The notes under the pieces were generated by a model that saw only the letters and a program-made list of their open reading frames with translations, was not told the origin of the DNA and did no database searches. From contig JAJEKV010000002.1 of the NCBI GenBank assembly GCA_021234155.1, positions 4,227,795-4,291,794 of the forward strand: DNA of 64,000 nt, given 5' to 3'. The position numbers and the translations under genes are program-made. The number at the start of each line of letters is the position of its first letter. Positions within the stretch are counted from its first letter, which is position 1. Below are positions 22,742 through 33,299 of this stretch, one piece after another. This DNA is from Isoetes taiwanensis. Taxonomy: Eukaryota; Streptophyta; Lycopodiopsida; Isoetales; Isoetaceae.

Positions 22742-24110
22742 ATTTTTTTTTTTAACTACCAACATATAACTAACAGTAACATTATTAATATCTACAAACC
22801 ATTAAAATTAACACCATTAAGTACATTCCCTCAAATCTTATAGTATTTTTCAAACCTCAATATACAGTATATAAAAACTTGTACAGGCATACCCCACAAA
22901 TGAGGATCTCTATATACGGTCCAGATCAAGGAATAAAGGGCAAATATGCCCATCCAACAGCTGCTATCCATCGTCGTTGTATATTTGGATGAACAACACT
23001 TAGAGGCACATTCTCAGGAGTGTCTTGCAAAGGAATCCACCAACATGGAGTAGACAGGATTGATATAAAAAAGAGATCTGACAGTGTCCTAAGCAGCAAG
23101 CAACCCCTTTAAAAAGGGAGAAGCGTTAAGATACGGATGTATATTATAAAGAAAAGCCCACGGAAGGAGAGGCTTAATGGTGGCCTTATAAAATGGAAGA
23201 CAATGTCGAATTGACTACATCAGTAACCTCGGGCTAGGAGAATCATCTTTACCAGTGAGAATCCTCCAAATAAACTTCGATATCATCACCGCATTTTGGA
23301 GATGAAAATCCAATATTCCAAGACCATCGGCTGCCTTAGATTTAATGCACTTCGCCCAAGCTACCTTGCCACAGCTCCTACTTCATTTCCACCCCAAATA
23401 AAATTCATGATGATGTGCACAATCTCCTCCATTCTGAGGTGCTAATAGAGTGGATGCCATGTGAATGTTGTATTCCACTAAAATAAGTGCTTTTGCAATC
23501 CTGTAATAATTTCATCCGACGCATTTGAAACGGAGACGTGAATTTTGACAGGGATACCAAGCAACTTCGTGGTATTCCCATGCAGAAGAATCTTCCATGG
23601 ATAGTCCAGAATATAGGGAGGGATGGGACTGCCCAATGTCCACAAAGCAGTACACTTTTGCCAACGCACAAGAACTTCTGATGCTAAGGAGAATGTATCT
23701 AACAATAGCTTAGCATTATGAAGACTTTCAGCCTCGGCAATTAGGAATAAAAAAGTGTCATCAGCATATTGATTATATACCTCTTGAGAACCATCGTCCA
23801 TTGGCAGACCTTGAATGATACCATCCTGTATAGCCACAGAGAAAAGCTGGGATAACACTTCTGCCACAACTGTGAAGAGCAGGGGTGCTAAGGTGCAACC
23901 TTGCTGAATTCCCTTGCCCACTACAAAAATATCAGATGGCTCGTGTTGAAAAAGTACGATAGACCTTGCTGACGTATGAAGCTTCATGACATTTCTTATA
24001 AATGACTCCCTGAACCCAAGAGCAAGAAGATACTTCTTCAAGAAATCCCAAGTAACACTATCGTAAGCTTTAGCAAAATCGAGTTTAAGATACACCGCTC
24101 TATCGAGCAT
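22742..24110 (-). mobile_element. LINE reverse-transcriptase fragment
   Basis: The minus strand from 24110 to 23478 is open and encodes YLKLDFAKAYDSVTWDFL, KGIQQGCTLAPLLF and the catalytic box NQYADDTFLFL, so the polymerase aspartates are intact. Downstream the frame is broken. A T run at about 22743-22753 marks the poly(A) end. The endonuclease and ORF1 are absent. At the 5' boundary, a 21 bp sequence at 24112-24132 is repeated in perfect inverted form at 24198-24218. Confidence 0.85.
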
Positions 24111-24111
24111 A

Positions 24112-24218
24112 TTTGAGTTGAGGTTAACTACTGTTATTTTTGTTTGTCTTTCAGATGAACTACCTGGAAACAATAATCTAGAATGATCAGAATGACTAGT
24201 AGTTAACCTCAACTCAAA
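24112..24218. repeat. Perfect 21 bp inverted repeat at the LINE 5' edge
   Basis: TTTGAGTTGAGGTTAACTAC plus one base at 24112-24132 is repeated as its reverse complement at 24198-24218, with a 65-base spacer. It sits where LINE similarity starts. Confidence 0.9.
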
Positions 24219-24928
24219 AGTGCAGATACCTTTTTATACTTCCTTAAAGCGATAGCAAGGGAAATGCAAAAATGACAATTGTTCACGAGTTCATAATCTG
24301 AACTACATATGTTAGAATCAGATGAACTTGAGCTCATTGGAAGTCTCATGCAGAGAGCTTCATATTGGTATGTGATAAGACCCACATATATGGTGTTAAG
24401 TAGTTGTTTGTACTTTTTAATTTGGATACCTTTTTATGCAAGTGCGTGCATGTTTGTTTTGTTGGTAATGTAGGTTTTATCATAACTCTTGGTCCATGAC
24501 TCATTTTCAAATGTTCTTTATTGCATTGGAAAGATCTCTTCAAGGCTTTCTAAGGATGTATAATTTGTGCATGTTTGGTTTTAGTTCAAACATCATTTTT
24601 ATGGTCTGATTTAGTAGGGTTTTGGAAAGTTATCAAGGAATCTGCAATACTAGAATAATGGATTCATTTATACAGCTTATGTTTTATCATGGCAAGAGAA
24701 AAAAGATATAGCAATAAGGAACTTGGTATACAAAGTGAAAACAAGGAGAGGTATTGTGCATCTTACAAGATATTGGATGAGAGATAATTCGCATGATAAA
24801 AGCTCATCCCAGAACCCAGCTTCAGTGTGGCACCCAGGTGGATGTTTTAGCATTTAAACTATTTGGTTCTCAGCGACCACTATTGAACAAGAAAACTCAA
24901 AAGACAACCACTATTCAACAAAACGCAT
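24219..24928. other. No gene seen
   Basis: AT-rich sequence between the LINE fragment and the right inverted-repeat arm. Confidence 0.5.
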
Positions 24929-25250
24929 GGTCTTCCTTTCACAATCCATGAATTATGCAATTTATATTCAACTATAACTTCATTTTGAAAAGCTCATCTG
25001 AAGCTTCAAGACAATTTTAGATCATGTAAGGAAAAGGAAGATCTTTCTAGAATAAAAGACTATTTATATTTGTGAAGCTTCAACAATCCTAGCTCAACAT
25101 AAACAAATTCTCTGTTGCCGACCTGGAAAAAATCTAGAATGCATGCTTGCTAGAATAGATGGCGTGCCAGAGATGGGTGATGTAGAACAAAGACGGAAAA
25201 CAGAGAATTGAATGAGATATGCAATGTTTGACAGAGAATTGAATGAGAAT
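24929..25250 (-). repeat. Right arm of the long inverted repeat
   Basis: Reverse complement of 18731-19070 with moderate divergence. The spacer between the arms is about 5.9 kb and holds the LINE, sucrose synthase and PPR fragments. Confidence 0.75.
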
Positions 25251-25439
25251 CTCGAAGATAGTTGATGTTTCACATCCTGTAATCATTATTTGGATTTGTA
25301 ACCAAGTGTATTTTTCCCAAACAATTAACTTGAGATGCATTAAGATATTTTCGTACAAGGATTATAAAATGCATTTTTTTATTGTTTATTTATGATGTGA
25401 TGATTGCTCTTGTAATCTTAAAAGTGCTGACACCGTCAA

Positions 25440-25640
25440 TCCAAGCCATCACATCGGGATTCTAGAATGGGCGAGCATGCATGCCTCGCATGCATGCCTC
25501 GCATGCATGCACTGTCTGAGCTGCTGGCTCATTGAGGAGATTGCTATTTCTTGCAGGGTTCTTCATCGACTTCTCATTGGCGACTTCTCATCTCTCAACA
25601 GTACTCTTGATTCTCATTCTTTGAAACCATGCAAGGACGG
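25440..25640 (+). repeat. Promoter-like repeat R1, copy 2
   Basis: Shares with copy 1 GGGATTCTAGAATGGGCGAG, GCATGC-rich runs, GAGGAGATTGCTATTTCTTG and GGTTCTTCATCGACTTCTCA. It is followed by a direct copy at 25800. Confidence 0.75.
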
Positions 25641-25799
25641 GCTTCTCCCTGCTTGGCTTGACCATTTTGGCATCTCTTTCCTTTTGTAGCTTGTTCTTTC
25701 TTGGCCTTGTCTCTTCTTTAGACAATTCCTTCGATCTTCGCCATCGATCTCTTCTTATAATTGAAGTTATCTTTTGATTGGAAACTTTATCGGTTTCAT

Positions 25800-26010
25800 G
25801 TGAGCCTAGTTCTAGAATACCATTCATTCGCACCATCGGATCAGGATTCTAGAATGGGCGAGCATGCAGCATGCATGCATTTTCTGGGCCTTTGGTTCAT
25901 TGAAGAGATTGCTATTCCTTGCAAGGTTCTTCATCGACTTCCCATCGACGCTTCATCCCTCTGCAGTATCCTAGATTCCGACCCTCCCTCCCTTCCTTCC
26001 TTAATTTCTT
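25800..26010 (+). repeat. Promoter-like repeat R1, copy 3
   Basis: Tandem to copy 2 and in the same orientation: ATCAGGATTCTAGAATGGGC, a GCATGC run, TTCATTGAAGAGATTGCTAT, then GGTTCTTCATCGACTTCCCA. Confidence 0.75.
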
Positions 26011-26214
26011 GTATATTCTGGGAAGGGACTCGCAAGAGACACAAAACCGGCCGACTACCAGAGAACTTCCTTAACTATAGATAGGCTTGTCATTCATCAC
26101 AGCAGCAATATACAACGTTTTGAAGAATAGAGAGGGGTAGCCGACCGTAGGAACAATATCGGACTACCCCACAAACAGAAAATGCGCATAGGCAATATAG
26201 AAGGGTAATGGCGA

Positions 26215-26290
26215 CAACTTCTCATCGGGATAAAAAACCCCGCCCTTTCAGGTTTTCGAGGAAAACCCTAATGAGAAATGGTCGCCAATA
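26215..26290. repeat. Foldback palindrome family, copy B
   Basis: Core GGGATAAAAAACCCCGCCC, then TTTCAGGTTTTCGAGGAAAA, then CCCTA. The outer stem CTTCTCAT pairs with ATGAGAAA, a different stem sequence from copy A. Confidence 0.7.
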
Positions 26291-26859
26291 GCCTTGAATG
26301 TGTTGCCTGGAGAACGGAAGGAGATGGGTTGATGGCGAGCGCAAATTGAGCAGGACCCCAGAAGATGGCGAAAACCTCAAATGTGTCGCATGGAGAAGTG
26401 AAGGAAATGGGCTCATGGCGGCGAAATAGAACAGGACCCGAAGGCGGCCGGGAATCCCGCAAACCATACAAAAGAACCGAAAAAATACCCATGAATGGTT
26501 AGAGAAAAGCAACATGCGGCACGGAGGAAACATTAATCGCACCAAAAAAAATTCAAAATATGAGCGGCGAAACGGATGAAAAAGAACAACGGAAAAGAAA
26601 TAAAGCGCCACCCAATCCGTGGAAAACCATTATGTGAAAATATGCCTCACCCTCGAGGTGGAAATAAAATAAACATCACCCGTAGGTGGAAAATAATCGC
26701 GACATAATGCCGATGAAAAGAAAAACATGATAATAGCAACACCCAAAGGTGGAGAACAACAAAGAGTGCATGAACAAAAATATAGATGAAAAGATGCATA
26801 CCCCACATAACAGTAGGGATAGGAGGGAAGCAACGGCAATAGAAGAAGAGAGTGCCGTG

Positions 26860-26965
26860 AGAAGGCGCCGATGCCGAAGCGAAAGAGGAAAGGGCCTTAT
26901 ATAGGAGCTCGTCCCTTCCCAGAATGGCGATCTGATGGCTCGGATCGATGCTATTCATGTACCAA
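26860..26965 (-). promoter_or_regulatory. Promoter-like repeat R1, copy 4, with TATA-type box
   Basis: On the minus strand it reads ATCGATCCGAGCCATCAGAT, then CGCCATTCTGGGAAGGGACG, then CTATATAAGGCCCTTT, a good TATA-box match, followed by a CT-rich leader. The block ATCCGAGCC-TCAGATCG-ATTCT is shared with copy 1. No gene with recognisable product follows, so promoter activity is only suggested. Confidence 0.4.
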
Positions 26966-27149
26966 CCCCTCGCTTTTTGAGGTTTTATGGCGTGGCATGC
27001 CTGAACAACCCTTCGCTTTTCGAGGTTGTTATTTGCTTATCATTGTGTTCTAGTATTAGTGATGTGTAGGTACAATGGAATGCGCGACTCCCGTTTCTCC
27101 TTACATCATGGGTTTTTTTGTTGGAGCATTTTTTGCAGCCTTATGATTT

Positions 27150-27250
27150 GTGCAAGCCCCTTGCTGAAGGCTTATCGCTAGGGTTTTTCCTCGAAAACTC
27201 GAAAGGGCAAGGTTTTTAATCCCGATGATAAGTTCTCGGCAGGTACACTA
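27150..27250. repeat. Foldback palindrome family, copy C
   Basis: Reverse complement of copy A over about 100 bases, including the flank GTACCTGCCGA. Together A and C bracket 17.9-27.25 kb as inverted copies. Confidence 0.75.
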
Positions 27251-28066
27251 GCTGACTTTTGTAGAAATTTTATTTTTGAGATCCAGGTGATATAACTAGA
27301 TATGCCCTGCGTTTTTCTTTTTTTTGGTGGGTAGATGTGCAGCTACCCACTCTACACCATTGTAGAAAACTGCTGAGATGAATCAAAAGTCCAAATCTAG
27401 AATTGAACTTTATCATCCATGGAGACCCGAAGGTCTATAAGACCCAATAAGAAAGAAAGCACGTCAAGCCATTTATTGCTTAGTATTAGAAAACTCTTGC
27501 CCGGAAGGGTTTTCGAGGGAATCTTAACAGTAATAGATTCGCTGAGAAATTGTACAATGATACATTTGTTTGTATATATCAATATGACAATGCAATATTA
27601 TTTCATCTCGCTTGTCGAGAACCTTCAGGATGATGGATGATAATGTTGTTACTCCAGACATTTGCAAGAGCAAATGTAACGGTTGATTAGGTGTAATCAG
27701 GTCATCATATTGTGCTGAAATAATTGTAAACATTAGGAAAATCTAAAGAGTGCGATATTCATCTTCAATGGCTCCCATCTGGCAACATTCATATATCATA
27801 TTTTCATATTCCTCACGGTCCTACCTCCATGTTTTAGTTCTGAGGCAATGTGCACAAGTGCGAATGGATGCAATGTTTTATGCATGCATCAATTGTGTAA
27901 TGATGTAACTAGCAAGTCGAGCCCCTCCACCATGTTGGGCATGGGTAGCTCATAAATGTGCATTGGCATTTTCTGTTTTTTTTTTGCAATTTTGGCCCAG
28001 AAAAGAAAACCCTTAAAAGACCATTGGTTTAGTGAATCTTAGGACATAGATTTTCTACCTAGATTT
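27251..28066. other. No gene seen; fragment of a repeat shared with 49.1 kb
   Basis: Around 27410-27540 the reverse complement of GGAGACC-AAGGTCTATAAGACC and CCCGGAAGGGTTTTCGAGGG resembles the sequence after palindrome copy D (49150-49210, TATTGGGTCCCATAGACC). Otherwise no feature is recognised. Confidence 0.45.
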
Positions 28067-28206
28067 TTTTTCCCAACCCGGCCTATAGAGTATTTTCTAG
28101 AACCATATTGCTTGTGAAATCTAGTCAAGGGGGTTCTTTTTCCCAACCCGGCCTATAGAGTATTTTCTAGAACCATATTGCTTGTGAAATCTAGTCAAGG
28201 GGGTTC
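28067..28206. repeat. Perfect 70 bp tandem duplication
   Basis: The segment containing TCCCAACCCGGCCTATAGAG (28071 and 28141) through CTAGTCAAGGGGGTTC occurs twice without a visible difference. It lies 75 bases outside the left TIR of the 15.8 kb element. Confidence 0.95.
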
Positions 28207-28469
28207 TGAAATCTTACTCAAATTTGATCATTAGATTTTCAAACCCTAAATCTAGGTTTGTGAATAACTTAACACGTTTTCGGGTGAAAGCATGTTGTAG
28301 TGGAACAAAAACGTGCATTTTAGCACCACATTTTTGGGTGCTAAGTGTGGTGGGAACTACCGAATTTGTAGTGGGAGAGGCAGTTATTTTTCAAAAATAC
28401 ACATGATTACTTATTCAAAATTTTGTCCTTTCAGTCTTATTCAGGCTTATTCAGCAATGTACACGATCA

Positions 28470-28590
28470 TTTTCCCTCAAAAACTTTGATCACGCTCCCT
28501 TAATCCGGCAAGACCATTTTCGATTTCAATTTTCATTTTCCCTCAAAACTCGATCACGCTCCCTTAATCCGGCAAGACCATTTACGATTT
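28470..28590. repeat. Two-copy tandem repeat, about 64 bp
   Basis: GATCACGCTCCCTTAATCCG followed by GCAAGACCATTT and CGATTTC occurs twice, at about 28489 and 28550. Confidence 0.85.
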
Positions 28591-29010
28591 CGGCAAGAAG
28601 ATCGATCCGCGAAATGGCTCGATCATACCGGACTTGAATGCCACGGGATACACCTACAAGGAAATGTACGGGCAAGAAAAGCATTACGCCACACAAGAAG
28701 AAATCGAAGTCCGTTTGGGGACCGAAAGTATTAGGAAAATCCCACTTACGGTGGGTTGCATTCTAGATTCGAGGGGATGCCCATGATTCTCTGTTGTTTA
28801 GAATATTGTTTTGTTTCATCATAGGAGAGGTATAATGAATATATGTGCCTTTACAAAAATCCGCAGGCAGGAAGTGTGCACGGGGAGGCATGGCCTCACC
28901 GACTATGGTCATTGCGTATTACCTTCACACAAAAGGAAAAGAAATAAACCTGGTTGAGTTTTCGGCAATAGTTAAGAGAAAAGAGTCAAGCCTCTCCGTC
29001 CCAACGTAAG
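28584..29010 (+). pseudogene. Exon-like coding pieces, unidentified
   Basis: Frame 28584-28784 reads DFGKKIDPRNGSIIPDLNAT, then GYTYKEMYGQEKHYATQEEI and EVRLGTESIRKIPLTVG, protein-like and non-repetitive. A second piece after a CAG at about 28866 reads RKCARGGMASPTMVIAYYLH, then TKGKEINLVEFSAIVKRKES. I recognise neither. They precede, on the same strand, other open pieces up to a possible C48-protease region at 33.5-34.1 kb, so they may be 5' exons of that gene, but splice continuity is not established. Confidence 0.35.
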
Positions 29011-29499
29011 AGGAAGAATGCAAGCATTTCAAATAGTGAGGAAGCGAGCAACATGCCACGAGATGATGCGAACTCTCTTGAAATGACTAGGCCACAATTC
29101 AAGCCTCCTCAAGCCGTAAGAAGAATCTGGGGAAAATCACCGAAAAAATAGGTACTTTTCAACCCTCTTCTTACAGAACTACCATATGATGCAATTTAAT
29201 ATTGGGCTGTTATTTTCCGGCAAAGGTCTAGCAAGCTTGAACAATCAGTACACCACTTACTTCTTCATTTGGGTGTGTTGTAAGTTATGTGTAGGAAATT
29301 TGTCTTTGCTAGTTTCGAAGTTGTGGTGGATAATTTCAGTTCACAGTAGTATGTAGCTCCAAATGTATTACAGGACGGTCATATGGTGCCAATTATATGT
29401 TAATAATGTAGTTTGTAGCATATGTAGTGTCACATATAGTACCAAACGTGGTACCTTATCTGAATAGTGAATTGGCTTCCATAAGTTTCTATACTTAGT

Positions 29500-29905
29500 G
29501 TCCTATGTGATGTTAGATATGGTGATACTTGTGAATGGTGGATTGTCCGCCATATGTGGTGCCAAGCTCGCTGCGCTAAATATTGCACCACGCTATCCGG
29601 CCACATATGGGGTGGTGGATGCCCCGGAGGATGTGGTGCTTTACGCGGCATTGTGGTGCCACATGTGGTGTCTAATGTGGCACCACTATGGATCCACATT
29701 TTGCACCACATGTGGTGTCTTTGACGCCATTTGTGGTGCGGTAATGGATTGCCATATGTGGTGCCTTGGGTGCATTGTGGTGCCATATGTGGTGTGGCAT
29801 GTGGCACCGTTTTGGTGCCACATGCCACACCATATGTGGTGAATATGGCGCCATTTGTGGTGCAAAGTTTGTCATGATGGAATTTGTGGTGTGTAAAAGT
29901 GGTGC
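29500..29905. repeat. TGTGGTG array 1
   Basis: About two dozen GTGGTG units spaced roughly 10-25 bases apart, often as GTGGTGCCA-ATGTGGTG with local dyad symmetry (CCATATGTGG, CCACATGTGG). The 114- and 132-codon frames here merely translate the repeat. Confidence 0.9.
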
Positions 29906-30121
29906 TGTTGTGTCATGTGGTACTAACCTTGGATTACTTTCCGGTTGAATTCAACAGGGACAGGGGGAGAATGGATCAACTCTACAAGATCGAAGTGATT
30001 CAGGTGTAAAGGCAAGGTTGCAAACTTGTGATCAAAGCCTGCGGAGTGCTACAAATGAAGGTTCAAAGCAACTTGAGTTCCAGGCCAGAAGATGAATAAA
30101 GATTTAAAAAATGGGAAGGAA

Positions 30122-30451
30122 TGATTAAGGATAAACCAAGTCGTCGTGCAGCGGTATTCGAGCTATATGCCAAGATCTGAGGCCGAGCTGAAGGAACTAT
30201 TACCAGAACTTGAGCAGACAAAAATCGAGGAGCTTAATCTGCTGTCAGCCAGGGAAGCAGACACAACAGCATTGAAAGTGCTGGAACCAAGGTTAGAGAG
30301 GTTTCTGTCTTGCAAGGACCGTCTTCCTTTATTTGTCTTGGATCCACTACTTCCAGACCTTGATAAGGCTGAAGATTATGGTAGTGGCTGTCCATTCTGT
30401 GGCAAGATCCTCCAGTGGATGGGGAAACCACTACCAACTTTGATTCTTTGA
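30122..30451 (+). pseudogene. Unidentified exon with a CPFCGK motif
   Basis: An open frame reads RYSSYMPRSEAELKELLPEL, then EQTKIEELNLLSAREADTTA, LKVLEPRLERFLSCKDRLPL and a C-terminal GSGCPFCGK. It is helical and charged in the middle, with one C-x2-C pair at the end that could be half a zinc site. It ends with a stop at 30449-30451. I do not recognise the family. Its place between other + strand pieces of the 15.8 kb element suggests it is element-encoded or captured. Confidence 0.35.
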
Positions 30452-30749
30452 ATCAAAATCACCAATACTATCTTCCATGTCTTTCGGCCTCTTGAGGTAC
30501 TTCATAACAAAATTCTGAAGTGCTTAGTATAATTGTATTCTCATTGACAAATTTTGCGTTCACTTTGCGAGGATTTGTAATCATTATTGATTGAGAATTG
30601 CTATCATGAATTTTTTTCAAACATGGGTACAAGCCTTAGGTGTGAGTAGGGAGGATCAAAAGCAACTTCAAGCCACCGAGGCACTACGGTGAGCACTTAT
30701 AGGTAGCTTAGTTTACATGCTAAGGGCGATGTAAGGGTGGGGATGCCAA

Positions 30750-30905
30750 TTAGGATTAGTGGACTTCCTAATCTTTCACCCTGGCTTAGTCTCTTTTCGT
30801 TTGTCTGTTTGATGTATCTAATTTGCCCCCTAGGATGAGGTCAGGCTCACTCATTTTAGGGTGGCTTAATTAGATACATCAAGCAGGAAACTCGAAAAGG
30901 GAGTA
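30750..30905. repeat. Foldback hairpin 1
   Basis: TTTGATGTATCTAATTTGCC on the left faces GGCTTAATTAGATACATCAA on the right, with further pairing of CTCTTTTCG-TTTGTCTG against an AGGAAACTCGAAAAGGGAG stretch. The total is about 125 bases. A related hairpin follows at 30955-31065. Confidence 0.8.
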
Positions 30906-30954
30906 AGCCCGACATAAAACAAGATAGCAATCTTTCATCCTGGCTGGCTTAGTC

Positions 30955-31065
30955 TCTTTTGCTTCTCCTGTTTTTTGTATCTAAAGTGCCCCCTGGTATG
31001 AGATCGCTCGCTCATTTTAGGGGACACTTTAGATATATAAAAACAGGAACATCGTAAAGAGAGTA
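30955..31065. repeat. Foldback hairpin 2, relative of hairpin 1
   Basis: CTGTTTTTTGTATCTAAAGT faces ACTTTAGATATATAAAAACA. The central CCCCCT-G-ATGAG and CTCATTTTAGG parts and the left flank AATCTTTCA-CCTGGCT are shared with hairpin 1, so the whole unit was duplicated, about 205 bases apart, and the stems then changed. Confidence 0.8.
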
Positions 31066-31152
31066 AAAAAGTCTGGAGCTTAGTTAAAAAAACCAAAGCA
31101 TAGTTACAATCAATTGTGATTCAATTCCAGGTTTGCAGAGCATGGTGCCGTT

Positions 31153-31819
31153 CATGGAATAAAATAACGGCTAAGGTTAGCCAAATGGCTATTTTGTAGC
31201 AGTTTTGCCAAGAAAAATGGCTAAAGTAAATGGAAAAAATGCCCAAAAAAAAGAAAATTTTAGCCCAATTTTTCTGCCGCCCAAGTGAGTTTTTAGGTTG
31301 AATAGCCAAACCTTTACCTCCAGACATATCCATCAGGACATCGATTAGCTAAACCTAAGATAGAGTGGTCTTGGAAAAATGGATAGATTAGCCTGAAATT
31401 CAACACCAATGTATATACTAACTTTAAGAAATTTCAAATAGGGTTTATATTTTTCCTTTTTTTCCACTTTCTTTCTTGTTCCAAGTACAAAGTTGAAGCA
31501 TCAGAGGAAAAGGAACAATGTAGTCCCCCCCTTTTTTTAGGTTTTTGAACATGTTCATGTATGTTTGTGTTTTGATTTATGTATTTACAATAAATTCAAT
31601 GTCTTTGCCAAAATGCTTGGTTTTTTTTAAATTACTATAGCGTGATAGCTAATATTTGCCTTTCCATTTTGTGAAAGTTTAGCCAAAAGCAAGAAACTGT
31701 GATGGAGAAAAACCATTTAGTTTAGCCAAGTGTTAGAAACTTCTAGCCCCAATTTAAAGATAGTTTAGCTAAACCTATTTTGGCTACACTAAAATATGGA
31801 AGTAGTAATTTATTCCATG
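31153..31819. mobile_element. hAT-type MITE
   Basis: The ends are CATGGAATAAA and, inverted, TTTATTCCATG. A perfect 8 bp duplication GTGCCGTT stands immediately outside (31145-31152 and 31820-31827). An 8 bp duplication and CA-GG-type termini are diagnostic of the hAT superfamily. The 667 bp interior is AT-rich with repeated GGCTA/TAGCC motifs, typical transposase-binding subterminal repeats, and no coding. It inserted into the 15.8 kb element. Confidence 0.85.
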
Positions 31820-32360
31820 GTGCCGTTTACTAATTCAGGTCTAACTGTTCATACTGGTGGCAATGCCTTTGTGAGTCCATATAGCACACCAAAAAGGGAA
31901 TTATTTTCTACCCTCAAAGGTAACCAAGTCTTGTTTGATGCAATTGGGATATGTAGCTTACTTCTTCATCCCTACTTTGTAGATATAGAGGTACAATGTG
32001 GTCGTAGGGGGACAAGACACTCACACCCCTTCCGAAAAGCATTAGACACGAGATAGAAACTTCGGGCAAATCAGAAGATGCATCGAGTTACGGGGAACTT
32101 CGGACAAATCGGTAGATGTCAACAAATCAGTAGGTGCATCAAGTCAAGCTCCGATGGGTGCTCAAGCCCCGGACAACAATCTGCCGGTGAATCGCCGGAT
32201 GTATTAAGTCATGCTCCACACCAATCCGCCAAATCGCCAGATGCTCGAGGGTTATGATCTGAACAAATCGTTGGTGAATGTAAGTCACAAGGTAACTTCC
32301 AACCTTTTGTGCTTGTCTTCTTTTTAATTTGACCCATATAGTTACCGAATCGTTAAATTT

Positions 32361-33052
32361 TTGCAGTATTTGGAAGTGTCTCGAGAGAAAAGGAAGAGCG
32401 GAATTCCAAGGAAAAAGACACCTCAAGACATTACAGGAAGTTTCCAGCTTCTGCTTGCGAAGAGATCTTGCCGGGCGAAGTTTCCAGCCCGCACCAAGAA
32501 ATCTTTGAAGCGAAGTTTCCACCTGCACCAACTCATCCATGTAGAAGACTACAAGGTTAAGCCCAATCCCGCTTGTTTTTACTACAATGGAGTTCGGGTA
32601 GAAGCTATGACAAGAGTGAGTTACTACCTTGCCAAAGAAGATGGTGTTAAGTTGATCACACTTAATGACCACCCGGGGGCGAGTTCATAGATTGGTGCGG
32701 TCGGAAATTTTCATATAGCACTTTTGGTCCGGCCTGCGGGCTCAAAACTTGAGAATCATAGTTAAGGGAGCATTGATGAAACACAAGGACAAATTCAAGT
32801 TCATATGGAGTCGGGATCGATTGTACCAACACAAATTTATTTAACGGTAAAAAGCCAATTTTTTTGAAGCACACGAAAAAGGTCACGACAATTTCCGGTT
32901 TCACAAAAGAGAACGTGCTTCTCATTGATGACGGCCAGATACAAAGGGTACCTCAATCGCCAAACACCATGATCTGTCCAAGCGGGAGCCCCGACAGAGT
33001 AGATGGCAATTTCCTCATGAATGATCTAAAGGTTTGGCTTTTAGGGGGTTAG
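32361..33052 (+). pseudogene. Unidentified coding pieces of the 15.8 kb element
   Basis: Frame 32361-32690 follows a TTGCAG acceptor-like site and reads YLEVSREKRKSGIPRKKTPQ, then basic stretches and YYNGVRVEAMTRVSYYLAKE. Frame 32864-33030 reads KHTKKVTTISGFTKENVLLI, DDGQIQRVPQSPNTMICPSG, SPDRVDGNFLMNDL. Both look like real coding but are separated by stops. No domain recognised. They lie upstream of the possible protease region on the same strand. Confidence 0.35.
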
Positions 33053-33299
33053 AAGGGAGGGAATGTGCAAAGTTATGTCGAAAGCAACAAAATCTGTGAA
33101 TATGTTTGATTAATCGAGAGTCAAATTTGTATTAATATGATGAAAAAACATAGAACTAAAGCCTAGAAATAGTATTATTGTGTATATGATGTAACCTCTC
33201 TTGACTTTTTTAATATAAACAAAGTTTTACTTCAATTGTTCATTTCTTGGCTATTTCAACGTTCCTCAAGGTTTTCAATGATCTTCCATTTGCTGAATG

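Noticed and set aside
22727-22742. GGGCCC-GAA-GGGCCC palindrome followed by a T run as a Helitron terminus.
   Set aside because: There is no CTRR at the proper distance on either strand. The T run fits the poly(A) end of the minus-strand LINE instead.
28282-28307. The 26 bp terminus contains TTGTAGTG, the complement of CACTACAA, as in CACTA (En/Spm) elements.
   Set aside because: The CACTACAA ends would face outward from the 28.3-44.1 kb interval, with the match continuing past them, so they cannot be the ends of an element occupying that interval.
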